DNA of 64,000 nt from Lutraria lutraria. Its lineage: Eukaryota; Mollusca; Bivalvia; Venerida; Mactridae. Below, in pieces: positions 38,301 through 46,000 of the stretch. The translations under genes were made by a program, and so were the position numbers. The DNA lies in assembly GCA_964023205.1 (NCBI GenBank), contig OZ026835.1:8390414-8454413 (forward strand). The letters run 5' to 3'. The notes below the pieces were generated by a model. The model was not told the DNA's origin. It worked only from the letters and a program-made list of their open reading frames with translations, and did no database searches. Numbering within the stretch: position 1 is the stretch's first letter; the number at the start of each line of letters is the position of its first letter.

Positions 38301-40283
38301 GTTTATTCCGTTATTTAACGGATCGCTTGATACCTCACACTTTACTCATAATGGCTTGCAGTGAAGTTAAATAACGAAAGGAACACAATTTTATCGTTTC
38401 ACAGATATTAGATGTAATTGAATGTGATTTTCTTACAGTTTATCTGAATGACATGTGTTGCGATTTTCGTTCAGGGTCCATCTTTTTGCTGAAACAACGA
38501 GATGCGATGTTCCACATTGTTTGGCATTATAGACATATAGTAGGCTTTTCACCTTCATAGTATATATAAGATCAGTGAAGGGAATTTTTTTTTTTGCATC
38601 ATTTGTGGACCAAACACTGATACTGCCACCTGTGGGCACATTAGGTCAGCAAATTTTTTTTCAAATATTTTTGTTAGTTTGACGATAAGTTAATACGAAA
38701 ATGAAGATACCAGGTAATCTTTATATCCAAATATGTTACACTGTCTCATGGTGTTATGATATATAAATTATTGCTGATATGAGGCATCTTTAAATTTCAC
38801 AAATTTGTCATAAACTTTCCTACCAACTGTGGTCTATAAAATGTCTAATGTACTTATCAAATGCATTTAAGGAGCACATTGTGTTTGCTGAGTATGTGAA
38901 TCCAGTGAAATGTTTACAAGAAATGCTAAATAAGGACATGAGAGCTTTGTCTGGTCTTACAAATGATGTGTTTGACGATGAAGTAAACAAGTTCCAAGCA
39001 TTGCTTAAAGATATCATCAGATGGCAAAAATTGGACAAACAGTTTGCTGTTGTGTTCTATGACGGTATGTGAAAGTAATTTATCTAAATAAAGTGAATGA
39101 ACCATGATTATGGCACGCGCAACTTTATTTTGCTGTTATCACAAGCTGGGAGCCTGTGTGTTATAGATGATAATGACAAAACAAGTCAAATTTGAATTTT
39201 TTGAAGTTTATTAGATTTGGAGTTCATGCTGTTAGATGTATTCTCTTGTCATTGGTTGTGGAATTACCAAAATCTAATCTGAATTCAAGTTACAAAAGCA
39301 CCTAATTACCCAAATCTAATCTCAATTCAAGTTTCAAAAGCACCAAATTACCAAAATCTAATCTCAATTCAAGTTTCAAAAGCACCAAATTACCAAAATC
39401 TAATCACAATTCAAGTTACAAAAGCATCAAATTACCCAAATCTAATCTCAATTCAAATTTCAAAAGCACCAAATTACCCAAATCTTATCTCAATTCAAGT
39501 TTCAAAAGCACCAAATTACCAAAATCTAATCTCAATTCAAGTTTCAAAAGCACCAAATTACCAAAATCTAATCACAATTCAAACTTCAAAAGCACCAAAT
39601 TACCAAAATCTAATCACAATTCAAATTTCAAAAGCACCAAATTACCAAAATCTTATCACAATTCAAGTTTCAAAAGCACCAAATTACCCAAATCTTATCT
39701 CAATTCAAGTTTCAAAAGCACCAAATTACCAAAATCTAATCTCAATTCAAGTTTCAAAAGCACCAAATTACCAAAATCTAATCACAATTCAAATTTCAAA
39801 AGCACCAAATTACCAAAATCTAATCTCAATTCAAATTTCAAAAGCACCAAATTACCCAAATCTGATCTCAATTCAAGTTTCATAAGCACCAAATTACCAA
39901 AATCTAATCTCAATACAGGTTTCAAAAGCACCAAGATCTTTCTAGAAGAATAATTATTAAGATCTGGGTTTCACTTCTAGAATCTAGACGTTTTAAAATA
40001 AAACATTGGTATGTATTACATGTGGGAATGGTTTCTCAGAGCAAGTATTGAAAATCCATTTTATATGAACATGTACATGTATTGATGTTTATTTCTTGTT
40101 ACATGGCAAATGCTGCATACATTAGGTTGTTCCTTTATAGCCATGTTCTATTGGTACAGTAATGAATTGTTTGTACTATATGTAATTAAAGGAAGAAATT
40201 GACTCAGTATGGTTATTATTTTCTCTTCAGATAAAGGTAAAGATGTGGTCAATGTTCTATTGGATCTGTTGGAGGAGACTTAG
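17289..40283 (+). CDS. TIR-STING-TIR-STING protein (15 exons, 724 residues)
   Basis: Soluble innate immune protein with two TIR-STING units. Exons: 17289-17318, 21196-21344, 22555-22829, 23875-23970, 24541-24674, 26177-26272, 26497-26616, 30368-30461, 32480-32571, 32865-32906, 34844-35282, 36909-37004, 37222-37487, 38872-39064 and 40231-40283; they sum to 2175 bases, exactly 725 codons with the stop. TIR1 spans about residues 11-150, STING1 157-360, a linker 363-394, TIR2 395-520 and STING2 528-722. STING domains bind cyclic dinucleotides and TIR domains signal or cleave NAD; bacterial and oyster TIR-STING fusions are established. There is no membrane segment, so it is unlike ER-anchored vertebrate STING. 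TIR1 retains Glu88. An in-frame TAA lies just before the ATG. Function is inferred from domains. Confidence 0.92.
17933..18107. mobile_element. Palindromic MITE, family A copy 2
   Basis: TACAGTGCAACCTCTCCAAA at the left and GGAGAGGTTGTACTGTA at the right, with an internal GTTGTTGTGGAGAGGTTGTT. In intron 1 of the TIR-STING gene. Confidence 0.8.
19151..19781. repeat. 75-base tandem array flanked by MITE-like ends
   Basis: CAATTTTGTT (last copy CAAGTTTGTT) recurs at 19251, 19326, 19401, 19476, 19551, 19626 and 19701, giving seven near-identical 75-base units. As 75 is a multiple of three, a 212-codon minus-strand frame with a 25-residue period stays open; it is not a gene. The left end TACAGTGCAACCTCC and right end GGAGGTTACTCTGTA match family A ends. 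Confidence 0.9.
19926..20826 (+). mobile_element. Array-bearing dispersed element, copy 1
   Basis: Starts TTTAGCTCACCTG and ends CAGGTGAGCGACC, then GGGCCAACCTTGGCCCTCTT, with a hairpin-forming 3' end. The middle has about four units of roughly 160 bases (TTTACACTCTAGC near 20042, 20184, 20347, 20508). The layout resembles oyster pearl and Helentron-related non-autonomous elements. Family naming is tentative. Confidence 0.65.
21196..21344 (+). CDS. TIR-STING exon 2: TIR1 N-terminal half
   Basis: Acceptor CTTTTCTTTTCAG. Encodes CKVFISYYYNDEEWYTCIK, the TIR strand A and helix A, through KPGEQLVR (box 2 region). Only the weak donor AAG/GTACCA at 21345 keeps frame with exon 3; the stronger-looking CTC/GTAAGA at 21337 would shift frame and truncate. 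Confidence 0.8.
22211..22316. repeat. Short tandem repeat TTTTTTACATGACAAAT
   Basis: Five to six units of 18-21 bases, each ending ACATGACAAAT, in TIR-STING intron 2. Confidence 0.75.
22555..22829 (+). CDS. TIR-STING exon 3: TIR1 C-terminal half
   Basis: Acceptor AAAATTTTAG, donor GTATGT. Encodes ISGAIEECSITLVVVTKDA and KYEFMKAL, with Glu88 at the position of the catalytic glutamate of NADase TIR domains, then VVLVLINV and the TIR end. Confidence 0.9.
22851..23430. mobile_element. Palindromic MITE, family B copy, split by a hAT-like element
   Basis: Outer ends CAAACCTTGAAACAAAGGTC and ACACAGGTTTCACTGTA are inverted and match family B copies at 25526, 32323 and 37687. The middle is interrupted by the element at 22917-23342. 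Confidence 0.65.
22917..23342. mobile_element. hAT-like non-autonomous element (426 bases)
   Basis: Inverted ends AGGGCTCCAGATAAA and TTTATCTGAAGCCCT differ at one position. It is flanked by a perfect 8-base duplication GGGAAGTC at 22909-22916 and 23343-23350, the size typical of hAT transposition. No transposase is encoded. Confidence 0.8.
23611..23789. mobile_element. Palindromic MITE, family A copy 3
   Basis: TACAGTGTATAACCTCTCC to GGACTGTA, with the same internal plan as the copies at 3259 and 17933. It lies in intron 3, just upstream of the first STING exon. Confidence 0.75.
23875..23970 (+). CDS. TIR-STING exon 4: STING1 first helix
   Basis: Encodes VGQVWSHFFGYSKNVMP (residues 167-183), the counterpart of the STING helix GLAWSYYIGYLRLILP. 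Ser172 and Tyr177 match human Ser162 and the base-stacking Tyr167; His173 replaces Tyr163. Confidence 0.9.
24541..24674 (+). CDS. TIR-STING exon 5: STING1 core
   Basis: Acceptor TTGTTGTGTTTCAG, donor GTAAAT. Encodes VLKDRILATQWY and KEFNLIPKSATAV, matching the second helix and the LYILLP strand of STING. Confidence 0.9.
24803..25251. mobile_element. hAT-like non-autonomous element, family C copy 1
   Basis: Begins TAGAGCTGTTGATC and ends CGCCATGGCCCTA, with a perfect 8-base duplication GTCTTGAC at 24795-24802 and 25252-25259. Its interior (GATTCG or AATCACGAATC, CCCGAGTACTCGG) matches the element at 62089 in opposite orientation. In intron 5 of the TIR-STING gene. Confidence 0.8.
25261..25484 (+). 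mobile_element. tRNA-derived SINE, family S1
   Basis: A-box-like TTGGTCGAGTGCTTAAGTGC, B-box-like GGTTTCGAGCCC, the shared body GTCTAGTACTGGTTCTTCTC and a CAAACAAACAAA tail. It is closely related to the minus-strand copy at 59642. Confidence 0.8.
25526..25707. mobile_element. Palindromic MITE, family B
   Basis: TACTGTCAAACTTGTG at the left and CACAGGTTTGACTGTA at the right, with GCCACC or GGCC stems inside. In intron 5. Confidence 0.65.
25877..26101 (+). mobile_element. SINE-like copy with GATAAATAAATAA tail
   Basis: Shares ATAAATGCCTGGTTCTGCTG and ATGATCATAGTTGTCATA with the 62559-62656 and 9715 copies and ends in a GATAAATAAATAA tail. Confidence 0.55.
26177..26272 (+). CDS. TIR-STING exon 6: STING1 lid region
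   Basis: Exactly 32 codons in phase 0. Contains QRGSKDLKYKPPVYSI, which aligns with the ligand lid. Tyr247 matches human Tyr240, while Leu245 stands where Arg238 is expected. Confidence 0.85.
26497..26616 (+). CDS. TIR-STING exon 7: STING1 core strand and helix
   Basis: Exactly 40 codons. KYYFVAHIPNTLSIL corresponds to the segment of human STING containing the LEYATPL motif; the expected Glu and Thr are not conserved here. Donor GTAGGT. Confidence 0.87.
27429..27732 (+). mobile_element. tRNA-derived SINE, family S2
   Basis: tRNA-like head with A box AAGCTCAGTGGTCAGGGCAT and B box GAGTTTGAACCC, then an unrelated body and a GATGAAACAAACAAGCAA tail. In intron 7. Confidence 0.65.
27948..29715 (+). 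mobile_element. CCCCCA-ended dispersed repeat, split by another element
   Basis: Begins TATACCCCCAGATATG with inverted ATATGGGGGC. It continues as imperfect units (CTCAGCAACTAC, GGAATTCAATGAAA, GAGTTATGGCCCTT) and ends near CTGGGGGTATTCATCACC. The block at 28329-29248 is inserted within it. Confidence 0.5.
28329..29248 (+). mobile_element. Array-bearing dispersed element, copy 2
   Basis: Starts TTTAGCTCACATGTC and ends CATGTGAGCG, then GGGCCATCTTGGCCCTCTAG. About six units of roughly 145 bases lie inside (TGTGAACAC at intervals of 145, 145 and 144). In intron 7 of the TIR-STING gene. Confidence 0.7.
29794..30250. repeat. Three imperfect units of about 157 bases
   Basis: AAGAATCAT-type motifs near 29812, 29972 and 30130 are each followed by GACAAAA or ACTGAATTATCC and CACTT. 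The 101-codon frame here is repeat-derived and not a gene. Confidence 0.5.
30368..30461 (+). CDS. TIR-STING exon 8: STING1 helix and last strand
   Basis: Encodes VAQFSIMFNHLLNHPSN, the counterpart of the STING helix LEQAKLFCRTLEDIL, and ELIEYDD, matching the closing strand CRLIAYQE. Confidence 0.87.
30560..30717. mobile_element. Palindromic MITE, family A copy 4
   Basis: TACAGTACAACCTCTGTAAA to GGAGAGTTGTACTGTA. In intron 8, directly upstream of another array-bearing element. Confidence 0.75.
30831..31532 (+). mobile_element. Array-bearing dispersed element, copy 3
   Basis: Nearly identical 5' end to the copy at 28329 (AGCTCACATGTCACAAAGTG) and a related 3' end (CATGTGCGAGACAC, TTGGCCCACTTG). 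Roughly 145-base internal units. Confidence 0.7.
32323..32454. mobile_element. Palindromic MITE, family B, short copy
   Basis: AGTCGAACTTGTGAATAAAG with GGCCACC at the left, GGTGGCC and AAAGATTTTACTGT at the right. It lies immediately upstream of exon 9. Confidence 0.55.
32480..32571 (+). CDS. TIR-STING exon 9: end of STING1
   Basis: Encodes GKLSGEQIVHLILETVKRAC, a C-terminal helix after the core fold. Acceptor ATAATTCAG, donor GTAAAA. Phase-consistent on both sides. Confidence 0.8.
32865..32906 (+). CDS. TIR-STING exon 10: inter-unit linker
   Basis: Fourteen codons (VQGPVPLYQRNSMQ) with acceptor TATTTTTCAG and donor GTATGT, phase 0 in and out. As a symmetric exon it could be skipped without frame change. 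Confidence 0.7.
33640..33980 (-). pseudogene. Degraded mariner-type transposase fragment
   Basis: On the minus strand, WLTRFHNG, DDIRCGQPTT, DRRTTISQISEK and SLTEDLSARWVP appear in order, matching the DNA-binding half of mariner-like transposases (W..RF..G, DD.RSGRP, DRR.TI..IA, LTEDL...R.VP). Stops and at least one frame change interrupt it. It lies antisense in intron 10 of the TIR-STING gene. Confidence 0.65.
34400..34840 (+). repeat. Dispersed repeat abutting the TIR2 exon
   Basis: Units with GAAACTTGAAATAT and AAGACACAATTT recur about 195 bases apart. The end, GGAGGGTATTCAAGTCACC then AAAGCTCTAGTTTTT, resembles the 3' ends at 29690 and 32030. It runs straight into the polypyrimidine tract of exon 11. 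Confidence 0.5.
34844..35282 (+). CDS. TIR-STING exon 11: complete second TIR domain
   Basis: One 439-base exon holds all of TIR2: NTVYIAHVDDDAETAEGLK, KWFVFILSKSSM, and VRLIPLLCEDVD. At the place of Glu88 of TIR1 it has Asn467 (QNFRMVL), so NAD cleavage by this copy is unlikely. Acceptor TTTTTTTCAG, donor GTGAGT. Confidence 0.9.
35359..36656 (+). mobile_element. Array-bearing dispersed element, copy 4 (3' end not typical)
   Basis: Begins TTTTAGCTCCGATGAGC and continues with many 135-150-base units (CTTTGTGAACACTCTAG, GGGTCAAAAACTAGGTCAC). The expected GGCCCTCT end is missing. It fills intron 11. Confidence 0.65.
36909..37004 (+). CDS. TIR-STING exon 12: STING2 first helix
   Basis: Encodes VTIKGVHSGLAWAYAINYLE, very close to the STING helix (human NVAHGLAWSYYIGYL). 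Tyr545 and Tyr549 match Tyr163 and Tyr167; Ala544 replaces Ser162. Donor GTTAGT. Confidence 0.92.
37222..37487 (+). CDS. TIR-STING exon 13: STING2 core
   Basis: One exon covers the region split over two in STING1. Contains KLFLLIPKSC (STING strand LYILLPLDC) and ATSRIINGIERFYQLL in the lid region. Arg621 aligns with human Arg238, while Ile623 stands at Tyr240. Confidence 0.9.
37687..37900. mobile_element. Palindromic MITE, family B
   Basis: TACAGTCAAGCCTGTAAACA at the left and ACACAGGTTTGACTGTA at the right. TATTCACAGTGTGGTCTTT is repeated in tandem inside. In intron 13. Confidence 0.7.
38031..38644. repeat. Large inverted repeat with about 158-base arms
   Basis: Arm 38031-38190 (CTAATGTGCCCACAGGTGG ... 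CATCTCGTTTCAGC) is nearly reverse complementary to 38488-38644, around a spacer of about 300 bases. A partial direct copy of the outer arm precedes it at 37975-38030. Inside intron 13. Confidence 0.85.
38872..39064 (+). CDS. TIR-STING exon 14: STING2 C-terminal core
   Basis: HIVFAEYVNPVKCLQEML aligns with TCVLEYATPLQTL of human STING (Glu650 conserved, Asn653 for Thr263), followed by a helix and QFAVVFYD, the closing strand. Acceptor GCATTTAAG, donor GTATGT. Confidence 0.9.
39265..39935. repeat. 42-base tandem array (about 16 units)
   Basis: Units built on TCAAAAGCACCAAATTACC and AAAATCTAATCTCAATTCAA repeat every 42 bases with low divergence. The array occupies much of the last intron of the TIR-STING gene. 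Confidence 0.9.
40231..40283 (+). CDS. TIR-STING exon 15: C terminus
   Basis: Acceptor TTTTCTCTTCAG. Encodes DKGKDVVNVLLDLLEET and the stop TAG at 40281-40283. No long tail like the TBK1/IRF3-recruiting tail of vertebrate STING is present. Confidence 0.88.
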
Positions 40284-40883
40284 AGAGTTTTCACCATTAT
40301 AATTATGTAGACTTGTTAATTTGGACCAAACATTTTGTTGTTTTTTGTTTTTGTTTACTTTTTCATTGAAATTAAGACAAAATGTTTAATGTAAACTTTT
40401 AACATAGCAATTCTTGCGCCATAATTTCTTTTGATTTCAAATATTGACATGACATTTATTTTTTTCATTTTGTAAGGGTTATTCCCCTTTCCTTTACACA
40501 CTACTTGGGCATGTATTTTTCTAGATGAATTATACTTACGAGTATTAGTTTATTATTGCTGTTTGCAAGTATATAATGTAGTGTCTATTACTAGTTTGGC
40601 TAATCCTGGCCATTTGATTGGCTAATGGTGATGACTGAATCTATTAATAGTTGACAGGTAAGTAAATCATGAAGGCATTGCCTAGATAAGTTGTTATGTG
40701 GCTATTTGAAGTTCAATGTGGTTGTATGATAGTGCTAAGATTTATGGTGAATTCGTTAATTTTTAGGATTTATTTGATTGATATAGGGTATGTTATTACC
40801 ATATGCTTGTGAACTATATACATGAAATTATTTTTCATTTGTCAAATACTCATGATTGTCATTATAATGTGTATTACTCATAT

Positions 40884-40923
40884 CAAGGACTTATATACAT
40901 ACATGTATGTATATAAGTCCTTG
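40884..40923. repeat. Perfect 40-base palindrome
   Basis: The half CAAGGACTTATATACATACA is followed by its exact reverse complement with no spacer. In RNA it would form a 20-bp stem without a proper loop. It lies 600 bases after the TIR-STING stop codon. Confidence 0.85.
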
Positions 40924-40967
40924 CTCATATCATATAAATATTTTATACTCTCCTTAATGGAGGATTG

Positions 40968-40973
40968 AATAAA
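40968..40973 (+). promoter_or_regulatory. Candidate polyadenylation signal of the TIR-STING gene
   Basis: First canonical AATAAA after the stop codon. It follows the palindrome. Confidence 0.4.
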
Positions 40974-43140
40974 GTAGACGGTCAATATCCTTTATGAAAA
41001 AAGCAACTTCATACAAAAAACTTAAACCAATGCTTCGTAATTCGTCTATCTATAACATTTTGTTATAGTTGTTCTTGTTATACACTGTATAATTATTTTT
41101 TCTGACATTTAATTAAGAATTTGATATAGTTTAAGTGCTCTGTTCTTCATAGAGGCTCATGTTACAGAAATGCTGTGGTTTTATTTTACTTATATTATTA
41201 TCGTATTATTCCGATTTTATTAGTCCTTTATTTGAAATTTTTGAGCTCTTCGAATGAGTTTTTACCACTGTCAAAACAATATGACACTTTTACCCATGAC
41301 TGAAGACAATTGACTTTTTATATACATAATTATATTGAAAGATATTGTGAAGTTTGATTGTGATTTTATTCAAAATTTGTCTGTGATATTAGTGTTTGTT
41401 CGTGTTTTTATTGCTAATTGAGCTTTTACATTACTTATTATGAGAAATGCTTAATTTTTAGTCCACAAACATGATTTATTAATGACTAGTTGATGTAGAA
41501 GATTGCCCTACCTTGGTAAAAATGTTGATGAGGTCTGGTAATGTTTAGAGAATGACTGGCTCTGTTGTATAATAATTGAAGTATTTATTCCATTATATTT
41601 TTGCTAAAATAGTATTTGCAATTAGACTCTCTGTAATTGTATGCTATAATTCATTTTTTTGGGCCGAAGGCCTGTATTCATGATTGAACTATATATTGTA
41701 TTTTATTATGTTGTGTTATCTCGATTCCATTCTCAAAGTTGTGGTTGAAAAGATAGAGCTGTTTAAATATAATATATTCAGATTGATTATGCTGTCACAC
41801 TGATATATCAATGATATCATTATTATTTTATCATAATTAATTTAAAAACATGGAAAGACAGGATATGAGCATGGAGACCAATCAAAAGTTTTATTACACC
41901 AGGGCCAAGTTCCTGTCAGGCAAAATTACAATGAATTTTTAGTGAAGATTCAAATCACTGCATATTGTGAGTCATTAATATTTTGTCTGATCCTTAAATG
42001 TACACAAGTTTGTCTGTGTTATTGTTTATAGTTCAATATTTGTTGTTTACACTGTGATACTATTGTTTCATGTTTAATAAATTTAAATATAAATCATGAA
42101 CAATTTTCATATGTCGAGGGTTCAACACAATAGTGTCGTAACTCATATTGAAATAAGAACAAGTTACAACAGTGTTGCGCTGAGCCCTGATGTATTGAGA
42201 TTACTGGGATGTTTTTAGCATATCGGATCTCAAAGTGCTAATGCCAAATGTTAAGCTATTGTAATCACCCTGTTGGTCATTATGTGGTACATATATTTTG
42301 TATACAGTTGTTTCAAATGAACTCAGCTCTGTAGTCAATTTCAGTCAAACTTCATAAGCATATTTCTTGTTATCCTCTTGTTCAAATTCTTACTTTGTGT
42401 TGAAATTGACTCTCTCCCGGGAGTGGGGTGGTCACTTATGTAGATCTATTTAGAAAAATCCTTAAAAGATTTTCATGGTAGGAAGGGCATAGCCTAGAGC
42501 TTAGATTGTTAAGAGTGCAATACTATTTCTTCTTATATTGGTCAAAATATTCTTCTGTGTTCAAAATAGATTCTGATTTTTTAGTTTTTTTAGGTGCCTG
42601 AACACCCAAGTCTGATCATGTATAAAAATGAATTCAAATTACTTGCATTACATTGTACATGTCTAAATGTGTTTAAAACTATGGATGTTTGTATGAAGCA
42701 AGGATCAACATTAACATTGAAAGTTGCTGCATAGGTTGCTAATGACAACTACACACTTTTACTTAAGGATGCATTGACATTTTCATTATCTAGGAAAGAA
42801 AACTTATCTCCAATTACTTGACTGCTTTTTGAAGTGCCTGTGTTCATTTACCCATTTGTCTTTCTGAAATAAGCATTATGGGTTGTAATTTGATGTTCAA
42901 ATATATTTAGTACTGTCTACTAATATTATGAGTAGAAGTCATTGTATAAACATAATGTAAATGCTTTTTGTGTAACAAGGTTTTTTTATGTGAAACATGC
43001 TTTAACATTGAACTGTATTGTGATCTTGTACTGATACACGCATCTTTACCGCTACTTACAGGTTTTTTTTGTATTTTTCTGTTGCATGTTAAGTGTTGAA
43101 GTTATGAAATTTGGGCACAAAAATGAATAAACATTTTTTT

Positions 43141-46000
43141 AAAAATGTATCAAATTCTATCAATCAAACTTATCAAAAAATGGCATAAATGACATTATGA
43201 AAAAGATCTCTTTTAAACTCAATTTTCACAAATTTGCTTCCTTCTTCGCTATGTAATGTCAAAAATGCTTGTGTCCACCTGCTGACGAAATTACCATATC
43301 TATAATCATGGCTCCTCATCTGTGTGGTGATTCCAGTTAATTATGTCACACTAGTTAGAGCAGGTGTCATATCGATGTCAACATACGTGTCTATCAAATC
43401 ATATCTAACACAAATATTGAGTGGCAGTTCAGATGAGTGTTCCAGTATTGATGGACAAGAAGTTTATGTTGTCCATTACAGGAAGTTTATGTTGTCCATT
43501 ACAGGAAGTTTATGTTTAATTGTTTAGTGTTCAAGTAAATTGTGGCTGTGTATCAGTTACTTCATTCATGTTACTACATTTGTGTATCTTCTCCATGAAA
43601 TATGACAATTATATGAAATGTGTTGTTGTTGTTGTCTTTTATCGATTTTTGACAATCGAGTCCCTGATATCAGTTTTGAATTCATTAGTCCTTAATAGTC
43701 CATTGTTTGCAGGTATAGTCCATTGTTTGCTGGTTTCATTTATTAAGGGTTTGATTAACTAAATGTCTTTGCAGTTCACATTTATTTTGTAACAGTCGAA
43801 CCAACAATTGTACTGATGTATTCTAAAATGCCCAGTGAAGGCCGCTGGGGCTTATAACATTTTCCAAAAGGGGCAGCACCTATCAGTCAATGTTCAGTAA
43901 ATTAATGCTACTGGTTGTCTTTTTCTGTACCTTTACTGTTAAATTATACAACTCAAAATGTGAAAAGGATCATTTACTTAATGTTTGAATATTCTATACA
44001 TACATGATTGGTTGTATAATAAACAAATCTACTTAAATGGACATCATTTTTTATTTTTATACTGGCATGTGAAGCTTGAATGATCAAATTTTAATCAAAC
44101 CTAATCTAATTAACAGTAGTATTAAAATTATAAAGTAATCACTACTGGAATTATTTAATTGATCTTTAATTATCAAATTTACATGTACAGAAGCAAAATA
44201 CCTGTGATTGCGCATCAATTTTTTTGTAAAAATAGCAATTTGCCTTATAAACTTCATAATTTTCAACAACTTTATTGTTTGGTAGATAGTTGAACCCAAC
44301 AACCATGTTTAAAAGTGGCAATATCAACATATTTGGAAATTTTCTTAGCAATAACATGTACTAAATGTATTAACATTTTATACGATAAAACAATTGTAAC
44401 TGATAACAATAGTCTCTAAAGTGTTCCTTACATTAATTTTATGTTGGTCAGCCAAAATAACTGATTACTGCATCATAACTTTTTTATAATTGTATAAATA
44501 TACAAGTATATATAAAGTAAATTGTTTATAATCCCACAAAGTAATCTCCCTTGGACATTATTCCAGCTTTTGAAGCCGGTTGTTAGGCAACCTAAGTTGA
44601 TCCGTCGGACCTCCCCATTCATGGCGGATCTAGGTAAATCAACCTTTCGTGGCGTATTCATTCCCCGTAGTGGCATCTTTAGTTTTGGGAACAAATCAAA
44701 ATCAGGGGGGGGGGGCTAAGGATGGGAGAGAACGGGGGATGATCGAGAACTTCACGCTGATATGACTCCAGCAGCTCCTTGGCAGCTGCTTCTTTAAGAG
44801 GTACATGCTATAATAATCATTTTGTCCCGCGCAAAGTAGCATAATTAAGTTCTGATAACGTACGTCAAATAAATAGAAAAACATCATGATTCAGAGATCA
44901 TTTATTTTTTACTCAACCTTGTACATGGCAGTTCTCCTTTTAAAATAAACATGAAACTCACACTAATTTCTTCAGTCTGACCAGAACTTTTCTTAAATTT
45001 TAATTTATGATTGCTCAAAACTTTGGCCTGTCGAGAAATCTTCAGAGAAATGAAATAAAATAATTTTGTCTAGTTATTGTTCAGCTTGGTTTTAAAATGT
45101 TATATGATGAGTTGTCTCTGTGTTTATGTCCTGACTTAACAAATGTTTGTCAATGGAAAATTGTTTCATTCATAACCTGCGTGAGCAACTTGGTGTACTT
45201 GCTAATTTTTATGTCATCATTAAGGTATTTGATAATATGACCCATATGACGAGTCTATGTTTATCTACCAGACACACTAATACAGATTTTGAACGACTGT
45301 CAATGTTACATAATGATAATGAATATTAAATTGATATACTTCCGGGTATTTGATCCTGACTTTCTGTTTCCAAATTGTTCAAGATAGAAAGGAATAAATA
45401 CAAGCTAATTTTGTTTTTAAATGTTGATATTTATTCATATTGTATGACAAATGTATTCAGTTTCAATAAATACTGATACAACTATAGTTCTGGTTACCAT
45501 TACTAAATTGGTCCTTTTTATTTCATCTTGTAGACCATTTTATGAACTGCCAAGTTATGCATATATCATCGTCAAATATCTTCGAGTATAACAAATATTG
45601 TACACCAGGTTCACATATTTATTAAATATGGCATTAGTGGTGTTAACATGTCAACAATATGCCATATTGATGCGCCCCTAATCGATGTTGTAGAAAAAAA
45701 AATTAATCATACAAAGACAGGTTAACATTCGGTAAGGTAACAATTCACGAACTCTGGCCAAATGTAAGCCTTTCCAAGAACGAAAGTCCTTTGCTTAAAA
45801 ACGTATTTTTTATGAAGGGGGATTATAGCTTTTATTACTACTTTCCTCATTATTTTACGTCAAAGCACCTTGTAGCTATTATAAAATAACAAAATTATAT
45901 TATCAAATATTCAATACCTCAATCTCGGATTTATATTTCATTTGCACTTAGAAGAAATATATCACAATTGTTATAAACTGCCATTATACTTCAGGATTCT
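43141..46000. other. Intergenic, no gene recognised
   Basis: Mostly AT-rich. A GC-richer island near 44540-44740 contains ATGGCGGATCTAG before GTAAAT, which could be an isolated first exon but has no supported continuation. Confidence 0.4.

Larger units (their letters stand above)
40284..43140 (+). other. Downstream region and possible 3' UTR of the TIR-STING gene
   Basis: AT-rich, with no gene. AATAAA signals at 40968, 42076 and 43126 are candidate polyadenylation sites; which is used cannot be told. A 40-base perfect palindrome lies at 40884-40923. Confidence 0.45.

Noticed and set aside
39265..39935. CRISPR-like regular repeats
   Set aside because: Units are contiguous without unique spacers, and the host is a eukaryote; a plain tandem array.
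44620..44720. Possible first exon ATGGCGGATCTAG before GTAAAT
   Set aside because: No downstream exon in a compatible phase was found; the open frame beyond it ends in a G tract.
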